Of a stretch of 64,000 bases of DNA, positions 50,833 to 61,057 are shown piece by piece (the stretch's first letter is position 1; every line of letters begins with the position of its first letter). The notes under the pieces were generated by a model. That model was not told the DNA's origin and did no database searches. It saw only the letters and a program-made list of their open reading frames with translations. The translations under genes and the position numbers were made by a program. This stretch comes from Rhabditophanes sp. KR3021 (lineage: Eukaryota > Nematoda > Chromadorea > Rhabditida > Alloionematidae): contig CAUJLY010000004.1 of the NCBI GenBank assembly GCA_963281155.1, positions 4,092,001 to 4,156,000 on the forward strand, written 5' to 3'.

Positions 50833-51645
50833 TTACAAAATTGGCTTAATATTACTTATTTGGGAACATTTAATCATCGTATCATTTAAATACTTAATTT
50901 TAGCCATGCTTTTTCCAAAAGTGGTTTCTTCTTTTAATGAAATTAAATCCTTTTTTAACTCTAGATCGACTAGGGGGCACCAGCGTTTATGACAACGAGG
51001 TGATGCAGGATCAAAAGGTTTAACTATTGATAAAGTATTTTTTTGAAAACATTTCGTACATCTGACATAACTGTTATCCATAAAAAAACCCTTATTAGAC
51101 AAATATTCTTTAGCTGACAAGCCTTCTTCTTCCTTAGCATTAATTAAACTCCATGGAATTTGATGTTTGGGAGTAAATGATTGCAGACACTGATTTATTT
51201 CCCATTTTGATAACATACGGTAGCATTTCTCGATTTGGTGACATCCGCCCAATACTCTTTTTTGTTTACATTTAGGCGTATGTTTATTAATTAATTGCTT
51301 TTTGATCAACGAAATATGTCCATTTATATTAATATTGAGCGAGCTTTTATTATTTGACAGGATACCATTGAGCGAAATACATTTCTTACAGGAAACGCAT
51401 TGCAAACAATCTTTGCTCAAGCATGCCCATCCTTTCAAAGCACAATCAAGGGGGTTTAATCTAGAGGATACCACCAACCATTTGTAGTCATAACTTTTCA
51501 AGCACTCCTTCAATTCTTTAATTTCCTCTTGATATGACAGCAGGTATGTTTCATTACCATACGACAGTTTAGATTCAATGTTACTTGCCAAAGTTGTAAA
51601 AGAAGCAGCAGCAGAAGAAATATTAGCTAAGGCTGAATCCGCCAT
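50833..51645 (-). CDS. ZC3HC1: C3HC zinc-finger protein ZC3HC1/NIPA
   Basis: A single exon of 270 residues. ZC3HC1 (NIPA, Rsm1 in fungi) sits at the nuclear basket and was described as an F-box-like regulator. The C3HC domain starts at NPLDCALKGWACLSKDCLQC and continues CVSCKKC; a second His/Cys region appears as HTPKCKQK. A second Rsm1-type module is seen near the C-terminus (YVRCTKCFQKN, then SPRCHKRWCPLV). The ATG at 51645 (MADSALANI) is preferred over 51693 because it opens the conserved part; the upstream 16 codons lack family features. The 3' end is convergent with SLC25A3. Confidence 0.87.
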   Translation of the reverse strand: MADSALANISSAAASFTTLASNIESKLSYGNETYLLSYQEEIKELKECLKSYDYKWLVVSSRLNPLDCALKGWACLSKDCLQCVSCKKCISLNGILSNNKSSLNININGHISLIKKQLINKHTPKCKQKRVLGGCHQIEKCYRMLSKWEINQCLQSFTPKHQIPWSLINAKEEEGLSAKEYLSNKGFFMDNSYVRCTKCFQKNTLSIVKPFDPASPRCHKRWCPLVDLELKKDLISLKEETTFGKSMAKIKYLNDTMIKCSQISNIKPIL

Positions 51646-52005
51646 CTTGTAAATAATTGACAGAGAGCCAAATAAATGAATATTCCGTGGCAAAACAATT
51701 TGAATAAAAATGTTTGTTGTGTTTAATGGTCTTGGGAGGAATGATATTGGAAATATATGTATTTATAAAATTGTATTCTATGAATCGCTTCATCTTGCAA
51801 AATGGTTTCAACATAGCTTTATCATGGGTTATTAACTTTATGCATACCAATTTGATTTTATGTGACATTGCAGTTTATTTTTATTTATTTTACTGTTGAA
51901 TACGTCTAAATATTCCAGTTTTAAACTTTATTTTGTGTTTAGCTAAATGAATCACATGTTTTACATTAAATCTGATTTGACCTTTCAGATTGTTAAAGAC
52001 CATTC

Positions 52006-52404
52006 ATGCTGTTTAGTTTTGTGGCTAGAGTTTCTGCAAAAGTGATTAAAGGAACACCTCGTAGGACGTTACCAACAAAAGCAGCCTTAACATTGACAGA
52101 TGAAGCTGTTTGTAGAGTAAAGGAATTAATGATGGAACAGCCAGGAACTATTGCCTTAAAGATTGGTGTGAAACAGAGAGGATGTAACGGCTTGACTTAT
52201 ACACTGGATTATGCTTCTGAGAAAGCAAAATTTGATGAAGAAGTATCACAAGACGGAATCAAAATATGGATAGATTCTAAAGCACAATTAACTTTGCTTG
52301 GAACTGAAATGGACTACATTACGAACAGATTGACTAGTGAATTTGTGTTCAGAAATCCAAATGTGAAAAATACGTGTGGATGTGGTGAAAGTTTCACTGT
52401 GTGA
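52006..52404 (+). CDS. ISCA1: mitochondrial Fe-S assembly protein ISCA1
   Basis: A single exon of 132 residues; human ISCA1 has 129. A-type carriers help build [4Fe-4S] clusters in mitochondria. A basic leader (VARVSAKVIKGTPRRTLP) precedes the HesB/IscA fold. The three cluster-binding cysteines are present: Cys60 in VKQRGCNG, and Cys124 and Cys126 in NTCGCGESFTV. The segment LTYTLDYASEKAKFDE is typical of ISCA1, not ISCA2. AATAAA is near 52464. Divergent from ZC3HC1. Confidence 0.96.
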   Translation: MLFSFVARVSAKVIKGTPRRTLPTKAALTLTDEAVCRVKELMMEQPGTIALKIGVKQRGCNGLTYTLDYASEKAKFDEEVSQDGIKIWIDSKAQLTLLGTEMDYITNRLTSEFVFRNPNVKNTCGCGESFTV

Positions 52405-53104
52405 ATCATGCCTAGATATACTTCTAATGCGATAGGAAAATTATATTTTAGATTGTGTACATAATAAATTGATAATGAATTTGTGTTTATCTAAAATTAG
52501 GAAGTAATTTCTTTTGAATATCTTTAAATTTTGTAGAATTACGTTATTTTTTAATATTATTTTGCACTCTTATGTGATTAATTTAAAATAGGAAGCGATT
52601 AGGAGTAAACAATAATATTTGGTGTTTACAGATGCTTCCTTATTGTAATTTATTAAACATAACTAAGTATTATTGCAAATGATCTAGTTATTGTTAATCA
52701 GGCAATCACCACCTAGACAGTACAAACAAGATATCTAATTTTTACACACCATCTGAACTATATAAATACACGTGAAACTCACGTAACAAGATGTATTATA
52801 ACTACTTTTGAAAGTGGTTTGACTTGGGAATAAGATTTTTGTTCGTTATTTGGATAATTATCTAATTAGTTGAGAGAATGTTGTTTACGACATAATAACA
52901 CATCAAGGTTCTGAGAATGTTTGGGAAGCGGTAGTATTTTGTGAATCTGTAGAGTAAAGATTTGTCTATTGCAATTAGAGAAAATATAAAATTGATTAAC
53001 ACAAATAATTGAGACTGTTGTATTAATCGTAGACAGTAATCTATGATCATAAAAAAGAGACTGTATTTTTTTAATTTCAGGAAGTCAATTTGCTCGCCAC
53101 ATAA
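52405..53104. other. intergenic and 5' UTR of NAA40
   Basis: AT-rich spacer. The acceptor TTAATTTCAG ending at 53080 lies 24 bp upstream of the NAA40 ATG, indicating a 5' UTR intron or trans-splice site. No gene seen. Confidence 0.45.
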
Positions 53105-53748
53105 ATGGGTAAATCAAAGGCTCCAGATGCTTACAAAAAAGCTTGCAAGAAAGCTTCGAAATTGATGAACTCTGTTGAAAGTGCCAATGCTATACCACAA
53201 TACCTTAAGATGTTGGATGGACGGGAAATGTCGTTTTTATTCCCTTGGGGGACTCATTTAACGGACGAATTAAATAAATGGGTCTTCGAATTGTTCGAAC
53301 AAAACATGAAAGCACTCTATCGCTTGTCGTTAGACGGATATGATCCAGAAAAGAAAAAGGTATATTTATAAGTACATTATTGTGAATGTTTTAATTTTTT
53401 CAGAACGAACTTTTTGCTCAAACAAGTAGATATGTTATTCTTAGTGTTGAAGATAAAAAAGCAGCTTATGCGCATTTTCGATATGACATAGACTATGAAC
53501 TGCCTGTATTGTATTTGTATGAAATACAAGTCGAACCAGAATATCAACAAAAAGGATTGGGTGGAATAATCCTAGACATACTTGAAAAAACAGCAAAGGA
53601 ATTACAAATGCAAAAAGTAGTAGCGACCATTTTTGCCTTCAATGCCAACAGTTTGGCTTTTTTTCACAAGAACAATTATTCTACTGATGAAAGTTGCCCT
53701 CGGCCAAGCGATGAACTTGATTATGTTATTGTTTCAAAAAGACTTTAG
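53105..53748 (+). CDS. NAA40: histone H4/H2A N-alpha-acetyltransferase NAA40 (NatD)
   Basis: Exons 53105..53359 and 53404..53748 (44-bp intron) give 199 residues. NatD acetylates the N-terminal Ser of histones H4 and H2A. The GNAT core is intact: VLYLYEIQVEPEYQQKGLGG has the acetyl-CoA loop Q-x-x-G-x-G, and VVATIFAFNANSLAFFHKN is the family's strand-helix after it. HFRYDIDYELPVLY matches the NAA40 FSHFRFDVE region. The N-terminus MGKSKAPDAYKKACKK is Lys-rich with Gly2, as in human NAA40, where it is a myristoylation site. AATAAA copies occur at about 53930-53945. Confidence 0.92.
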
Positions 53749-55914
53749 GAACATGGGTACTTTTCTGCTTAAAAAAGGATTTTTTATTTATTGTTTCGAA
53801 GGCTTTGCAATAATTTGTCATTTCAAAAGAACTCATGCTAATTTGTTGTTGGAAAAGGGATTTTAGTGACTCTATCGTTGTTGTTATGGTATTTTTAATT
53901 CCTTAAAAATCTTTTCAAACATTTATTGTTTAATAAATCTTTAATAAATGTTCTTTGGTTTAATTGTGTCATTATAGTTTGATTTCTTCAGTTGATAGAC
54001 TTTTATTAGTAACTTTTCGCAATGAATAAAGTTACGAATATTGAATAGTTGAGACATTATCATTAATTAAATTAATTTTATTGTCGGAAATTACCTTTCG
54101 GTAACAATTTATTTAACATTATCTCGACATACATCTATCTCCATCAAATTTTTTTAATTTGAATTTCGGTAAAATATCGTGTTACAACGTATGTCCAAAT
54201 ATTATATTGTTACAGATGACAAGTTTTTACCATCAATCTTGTCTGCAATAATGTGTCTAAATAGTTAAGTTAACAAAAATATTTAACTTATATATCTGTA
54301 AATGAGAAAAATCACTTAAAATTAGCCAAACAAATTTGACAAGGTCACCCGTGACAGTAAAATGCCAGCATCAGAAGCATATCCTTGATTGGATTGTCAG
54401 ATGTAGTAACGAAAGTTTGTTTTGTTGATACCATTGCCACTATCTAAATGCATATTTTAAAACAAAACAATCTTTTTAGTATGGTAAAACAAAACACCCA
54501 TTTGGTAATGTTGATATTTCCTAATTAACAGTAATTAACAGTGCAGCCTATGGCAAGATTATTTCAATGACACGTTAAATTGTTCAGACTCTTTTCATGT
54601 GGGTCATTATAAATGATATGATAAGATTTAGATAATTTCCATAAATCTTTAATTTTTATAAACCATTATAAATGATGGAAACACGTGAAATTATCCTAAG
54701 ACACGTTTTATAAACATTTATTAAATTGTACCCACAGATTAAAAGAAAGTTTTGCAAAAATATCAAAGTTTAAAAGGTATTTGAAAAAACTCGATTTGAT
54801 TTTTCAATAAATAATTTTTAATGCACTAACTTTATTGTGTCATTGAAACAATAAACAAGAATAAACTTTTGTTAAGCTTTAGCACAAAATATTATTTTTA
54901 AATAATGCTATACTTTGTCATGCATTGCTCGTATTATTGGTAAACAATTAACCATCTCCGGATGGAGTGCTTTTTATCATTTGATCATTTTTTATATCTC
55001 CCGAAAAAATACATGTCCCGTTAAAATCATACCGTATTCTTTTAATTTAAACTATTACTTTATTTTAAGTATAAAAATTATGTTCGGGCAAAGTTATTAT
55101 AACATAAATATTTATGTATGTAGTATGATTAAATTGTATTTATCATCCATACTTTTAAAATATTTACGATTCGGTACAAAGTATATTAAGGAGATAATTT
55201 GATTAATTGGTTTGTTTTGTGTCCACGTGTAAAATAGTTGTGAAGTGCATGGTTCTGAAACTCTAGGAAAATGTAGATTCTAAAAGTTACTGTAAAAGTA
55301 TGATTTATTGTTAATTTACAAGGACACTAATCGGTATGACGATCATTCCAAAGTCCTTAATCTCCATTTTTTAAACTATCTATCAAGTATGATGTTTTAT
55401 GATCAGTGAGTGTGATTCAATCTTGGCTAATTAGTGTAACTTTTACCACATTTATTTTTAATTGCATTGTAATGGATAAGAATCTTGTCACGTTACTTTT
55501 AACCTTCTGAATGTTTGGGCAAACAGTTTAATAAGCAGCTCCAACAACATGAAGGTTACAATAATTGTTGTGAAAGTACTACGCCGGTGCGTACATTCAG
55601 TAATTATAGTACAGTGAAAATGTTTTTTGATTTTCGATTCCTTTTGCCCATGCTTTTACCATCTCCTACCGTGCAAGTCCTACGAAACAAAATATATTTA
55701 TACGCATGTAGTTAAATATTTGTGAAGGAGGATCTTCAGATAGCCATTTTTATAGAGACTCCCCAATCACTTGCAAAGCGAGACGCAATTAATCCCAGCC
55801 CCTATAAAAATGATATAAAAGAAAAGTTTGGGGAAGCCACTGAGCAAGTGATTTGTATCTTCATTGAAAGATTTATCTTGCTGATTAACTCTGTTAAACT
55901 TTTCAATCATCAAT
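53749..55914. other. gene-free interval
   Basis: NAA40 3' UTR followed by AT-rich spacer. Open frames at 54915..55202, 55515..55715 and 55722..55928 have biased composition and no recognisable motif; the last overlaps the cytochrome b5 start in another frame. No RNA gene or repeat supported. Confidence 0.45.
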
Positions 55915-56477
55915 ATGGCCGTTGCTGAAAACTTTGGAGCTCTTCTTCAAGCTGGATTATCTAGTAAAATCAACCTTTTTACTAGAGATGAGGTTATGAT
56001 GCACTCGACTTACGATGACTTATGGGTTATTATTAACGAAAATGTTTACGATCTCACAACATTTGCTGATAACCATCCTGGAGGTCTAGAAGGTAATTAT
56101 ATAGTTAAAAATTGTAGCATTTACTCCAACTTTAGGGATAAGGAAATTGAAATATTTGAGAATTATGTTTCAATACTTTAAAAATTGACTTATTCAAACA
56201 TTAGATGTTAATTTACAAAATGAAATTATTTAATTGTTTTTAATTTGTAGTGATTCTCGAATATGCAGGCTTAGATTGTTCTGCTGTTTTTGAAGATAAA
56301 AATCATTCAACCTTGGCGTACAGAATGCTTGATGCCTTTAAAATAGGGAAACTTTTTCCTGAAACACCGACAAATACTTCAATCTCTGAAAGCAACGTAT
56401 GTTATGACATAAAAAAACTTTTATTTATCCATGTTTAGGATTTTGTTGTTGCCTCAATGATTGGAGTCGCTAACTAG
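55915..56477 (+). CDS. CYB5: soluble cytochrome b5
   Basis: Exons 55915..56092, 56251..56396 and 56439..56477 encode 120 residues. The protein carries one b-type heme and passes electrons to desaturases, P450s and similar enzymes. The heme ligands are His54 in DNHPGG and His78 in DKNHSTLA, 24 residues apart as in canonical b5. The first exon reads SSKINLFTRDEVMMHSTYDD then LWVIINENVYDLTTFADNHP, a standard b5 core. The C-terminus (DFVVASMIGVAN) is short and has no membrane anchor, so this form should be soluble or act through partners. The 158-bp first intron is longer than most here. Confidence 0.92.
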
Positions 56478-57145
56478 TTGCTGGGTAAAATACTCACGGG
56501 TGCTAATATGAACATAACATTTGGCAGCTTCAAATCTTTGAATATATTTGGCTACGTTTATACCCTGTATGACGTTCTGGATCTCTTATCTATTTGCCTC
56601 TGAAAGCTGTCATCTTTTTTGTTCGAATTAGTGTGAATTTTTGATATTATTTGACAATAAATGTTATACATTTTGTACATGAGTAAATTTAATTACCGTT
56701 GGCTTAATATCATATGCATCATATTAAAATTGAAATGTTTCTCTGACTATTACGACGCAAGAAGTTTTCTTAAACTAGTCACGTGAAATAACATTATGTT
56801 AATAATACATTTTCAATCATATGCCTTTAATTGTTTAAGGTATAGTGGTGTATAAAATTGTGTGATAACGCATTTTTTAAACAAAGTATTTTCTTTATTT
56901 TACATATCCGATATAATGTAATAAAATTTCTTTTGTTGTAAAAAGATGGGAATGTTGTTGCGTCACCAATATTTGACATCACTTTATATAAATGTAAGAT
57001 TACTTTTTCTATTTAATTACTGTTTAGCAATTAAGTTTTTTAAATTATTTTATTTAGTAATGGTTTCAATGAAAATCATCACTATCAATTAAAAAGTATA
57101 TTTACAGAATAGCAGAGCATTTGTTAAAAATAAAAAATTATCTTT

Positions 57146-59342
57146 TTACGAATTGAAACCTTCTTCGAGATATCTGATGACGAAGAGGTAGTACTTCCGA
57201 AATAACAGCTCAGCTTTATCGTTATAACGATCCCCTAACACTTCATTGACCTGAAAAATAAAAAAATATTATCCATTTATTGAATGTGACTGATTTAGAC
57301 CAAAATTTGAATAATAATTCCCGCCAAATATAAGTAATTTGATCATTTTAAAAGACTTCATAACGAAATTAGAGGATGTGTTCTCATCCAAATTTTAGTA
57401 TATAAGGGGTCAAAAAGACAAAGCTAGAAGTGATTGATATTTCGAGTGATGATGAAGAGCCTCAAAGGTTGATGAAAACAAGATGGAATTGTTTAATTTG
57501 GAATATGCCAAAGAAGAAAGTATCGTTGGACCAGTAAACAATGTTGATTTAGATGAGAAGGTACAGAACCGTTTAGAGGATTTGATGGAGCCTGATGAAG
57601 CGTGTTTAGTCGAACGTCAAGGACCAGCTAATTTCGAAAGAGTTACTACACAAATATCCTTTGAAGAAAAGAAACAAATTAGGAGTATTTCTATTGGGTT
57701 AGAAAGCAATACCTGCCCGCCAAAAGACTTCCTTCAAAAATAACATCACTTATAATAGTAAAGTTGAGATTATTTTTCCTGCAATGCCTCCAATTGTCAA
57801 TGTAAAGTACATTTGTACAAAACGAATCTTGGCAGAAGATTATCTAACTTTTCAAGCGTAAATTTATCGGTGGATGTAATATTTGTAAAGGGAAACAAAT
57901 CCATGTGATTGTAGAAAACTAATGACCAAAAGTTCAGAGATTTATGAACAGCTTTATACGGCTGTTTCTTGTCCTGATAGAGGAATTTCCAATTTGGGGA
58001 TACTTACAAACTTTTCTAACAAGAAAGCTTGCTTCGTCTGCACTATTAAAAAGTGCCTGAAACATTATGTGACTAATATTGCTAACAGAACTTATTGTGT
58101 ATCTGGGTGCCCAAATAGTGTCAAATTGTCAGTGCTTCATGATGTAACAAAGTCTTTCTTGGACGATTACAAAGTAAATAGAGTCAAGCTTGTTTTTGAT
58201 ATTATTGAGAAAAGTTATCCTAGACTAGTTGGGGATTCTGGATCAGACTTATTATCTTTTGACTTTACTATCGGGAAAGACTTGTTGCTTGAAATAAACG
58301 GTGGATATCATTTCAAACCATCAGGTTGTCAAAATGAAAAATAAGTATTGCCAAGACAATGAACTCCACTTAATCAGAATTTCTCATTGAAGAGCTAAAG
58401 ATATGGGACAATCTTGAAAGACGTTCTGCAAAGATGGAGTGGTGGACTTGAAAATGGAGAGGCCTTGAAAGAATTCTACGGTGAAGGCTCACAATATCAG
58501 TAATTGTATCCCATTTTTTGTAATATTTTAATACTAAAGCTTAATTCTTGTTCATTTAACTTTACTTAAAAAATAATAATCTAAATTACTTGCCATCACT
58601 AACAAAAAGCTTGAATATATGTAATTCAGTTATAAAGTGCTTGTATTAATCAAAATATTATAGCAACCCAATATTTTTGATTTTGTTTATCTGTATAACT
58701 TTATACTATTAAACTTAACATGGATAGGAAGGGAACTTCTAAATCTTGGAACATTAATGAGGTCAGGCCTTCGACCTTTCTGTGCATGCGTCCTACGTGC
58801 TTTAGCCGATTAATTGCCTCAGAACAGTCCGCGGGTGTTTCCTCAACAAGTGTTATCACCTCATCAAACAGCTTCAAGTAATTTGCAGCCATTGCTTCGT
58901 ATGCGGGATCGACTGTATCAGCACTCAATTTACTGATGTCAATACTTTTTAATTTGGGGTAATATTTCTGGTTATCAGATGTTTGTAAATATCTATAATA
59001 TAAAGTCAATGTTAATGGGTTAAAAGCTTTTCTGTATTTTTGTAAACAATTTTTAATAATTACTATAGTAATTTTGAGTAATATCTAGGTAATTAATTAT
59101 TCATTCATATTTCCAAATAAATAAGTAATCATAGAATCTTACTTCTTTAGCATGGCTTTTCCACATTCTTTGTCAGTTCTCCGAACAGCCTTATAGTAAT
59201 TTTTAAGAGTATACAGTTCTCTAAATGAAAATGGAAGTCTGGAATCTACAGTTTGGGGTGCCCCAGCATCATTAGCATTACTTTTATCTGGGCCATTATT
59301 ATTATTGGGAGAAGAAGAACCGGAGCTTGCTCCATTACCCAT
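57146..59342 (-). CDS. N-myristoylated-type globin
   Basis: Exons 59143..59342, 58707..58992 and 57146..57250 give 196 residues. The start MGNGASSGSSSPNNNN has Gly2 and small residues at 5-6, a strong N-myristoylation signal known from invertebrate and globin-X-type membrane globins. The globin fold follows: FRELYTLKNYYKAVRR, QKYYPKLKSID (Tyr where the CD1 Phe is expected), LKLFDEVITLVE, RLKHVGRMHRKVEGL with the proximal F8 His at residue 132, then FQDLEVPFLSML and EVLGDRYNDKAELLFRKYY. No His occurs in the E7 region, so distal chemistry is unusual. The donor of exon 2 (ATA|GTATAAAG) was chosen for phase. The 1456-bp second intron contains an antisense relic. A second first exon lies upstream at 60864..61057. 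Confidence 0.9.
57392..58344 (+). pseudogene. antisense coding relic in globin intron
   Basis: Plus-strand, protein-like stretches inside the intron of the minus-strand globin: LEVIDISSDDEEPQRLMKTR, then an 86-codon frame at 57483..57743 (EKVQNRLEDLMEPDEACLVE), a short piece (VNVKYICTKRILAEDYLTF), and a 140-codon frame at 57922..58344 with several cysteines (KKACFVCTIKKCLKHY) and a Gly-rich end (LLLEINGGYHFKPSG). They lie in different frames with stops between. No splice signals join them. Parent unknown. A functional nested gene with unusual splicing cannot be fully excluded. Confidence 0.5.
58560..58706. other. globin intron end, low complexity
   Basis: Remainder of the globin second intron up to its donor at 58706. 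Nothing else is seen. Confidence 0.35.
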
Positions 59343-60863
59343 TATGAAAAAGAAAAGGGTAATTGAATTACTATTGAATAAATGAAATTATTGTAAAACT
59401 AAATACTAGTTGTCTACAGAAAGCGGATCTGAAAAAGTTTGAATGATAGCTTTGTTTTATTGAACCCAGAATATATACGAAGTTATTATTCTATTATATG
59501 CTTACGACATCAAATGGTGAGATAAATATAATAGTGCATTATATCGTGATAACAAAATTCATGGAGGTACTAAAATAAGTAAAATAGAAAATTAAACTCA
59601 TGGTATTTTAAACGGAATGGCAAATGTAGGTGTTAGCATAGGATGCTAGGGATTAAGACACTTGCTTTACATATTGGTAAAAGCAATAAATCTTGTTATT
59701 TAGATTCAAATAAAATTTTTAAAATATATAATTAATATAATTGTAGTAAAAAAATTAAATTATATGTTAACATGAGAAGTATATCATTATATTTTAAAAA
59801 TAGAGAACATAATATTTATCAAACTTAAGTCAGTTTAATATTTTCTCATTATTTAAACATGAGTTTTTTAAATATGGTATAAAATGATATGTAACTTTCT
59901 CAACTATGGTGGGAAACGCTTGATACCCAGCAAAGTACTTTTATTTTTTTTAAATCAGCTAATATAAAATGCATTCAAATTTAGTGAGGAAATGATTTTC
60001 GTTTAAACGTGAGGAATATAGTTATATGAAAGGTTTACCAAATAATTTTTATTTGTTTGAATAAACTTGTAAAGATAATTTTATATAAAATAAAGGCTGC
60101 ACATTTGGATGTCATGACGTAAGGCAACTTAGTGGTGATAATGAATTCTCAGCAAAAAAATTATATTTAAAAAATTACCACAAAAACTTTAAATCCATTA
60201 GAAATCTAAAAAAAGCATTTAATTTTTATGTAAAGAGAAAATGTGACGTTGCAATTTTTAAAAAATAAGAATTAGAATGATTTCATTGTTGAGGAATTTA
60301 CGTAATTGTTACAAAAGTATTTATATATATAAATGAGTTTTATACTTTCCAGTGCGTATGTAGCCATTTCTCATGTATTTTTTAGCTAAAGTTTATAAAA
60401 ATAGCCGATTCTGTGGCTTCCCCACGGTACGTCTATTAAAGGAACAATTATGATTAAAGACTCTTATTAATAGACTTTTTTGTGCTCCTCTTCATGCATA
60501 TAAAGGTGCCAAGATCATAATATTTGAACAGATATAGAATAAAAACGCTGTGATGCACACATATCTACATTATAATTTTGAAAAGACGACTGGTGCTCGG
60601 CCGGCAATTGGTCAAATCAAAATGTTTCATACTATTCTTCCTCATTTTGATTTTACATCGAATGACTATAATAACGACATCACACACCAACTTCTAATAT
60701 TTAACCCCTTGCCCACACACTTTATATTGGGAAAAATTAAAAACAAAATTTTCGTTTTTAACATTTATTTTCTCTTGAAATGCGCCTAGTCTGAAATTTT
60801 TTCATGGAACCATTAACAAGTTGAAATTTTTACTTATTTTTATTTATAGTAGATATTACTTGC
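59343..60863. other. interval between the two globin first exons
   Basis: AT-rich DNA with no globin second or third exon on the minus strand. It must contain the promoter of the proximal (myristoylated) exon. A copy of the dispersed 105-bp repeat lies at 60410..60512. The plus-strand frame at 60550..60789 has no recognisable feature. Confidence 0.45.
60410..60512 (+). repeat. dispersed ~105-bp repeat, copy 2
   Basis: Diverged copy of 22877..22980 in the same orientation. It begins TCTGTGGCTTCCCCAC (the hairpin arm is shortened to GTGG/CCAC) and ends ATATAAAGGTGCCAA. By eye roughly four bases in five agree over the whole length, with one or two single-base gaps. Confidence 0.75.
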
Positions 60864-61057
60864 CGTTTCATGAAATACAAAGATGCCGCGCCTTGCATTC
60901 GAGCTATTGCTTTGAAATAGTTCTTCAGTGTGTAGAAATCGCGGTAATTAGATCCAAATCTCGGATCTAACTGTTTTAGAGAAGGCTCGGGACTTGGTAC
61001 ATTATTGTTTCTCGATGATTCTTTTCCGTTTTTCCTCAGTTTTTTAAAAATAGACAT
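60864..61057 (-). CDS. alternative (or orphan) globin first exon
   Basis: From the ATG at 61057 it encodes MSIFKKLRKNGKESSRNN, a variable linker, and then LDPRFGSNYRDFYTLKNYF, paralogous to the first exon at 59143..59342 (YTLKNYYKAVRR against YTLKNYFKAIAR). The exon ends ATGAAACG|GCAAGTAA, a GC donor at exactly the same codon and phase as the other exon's GT donor. Spliced to 58992 it gives FMKR-YLQTSDN in frame. This isoform lacks Gly2 and has a basic N-terminus, so it would not be myristoylated. Because no second globin body exists in the 1.5 kb downstream, an alternative first exon is favoured over a separate gene; a dead duplicate exon is the other option. Confidence 0.65.

Noticed and set aside
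54915..55928. Three open frames upstream of cytochrome b5
   Set aside because: No recognisable domains; composition-driven. One overlaps the b5 start codon in a different frame, so it is at most 5' UTR.
57483..58344. Treating the globin-intron blocks as an intact nested gene
   Set aside because: The open blocks are in different frames with stops between and no GT-AG sites that join them; kept as a probable relic.
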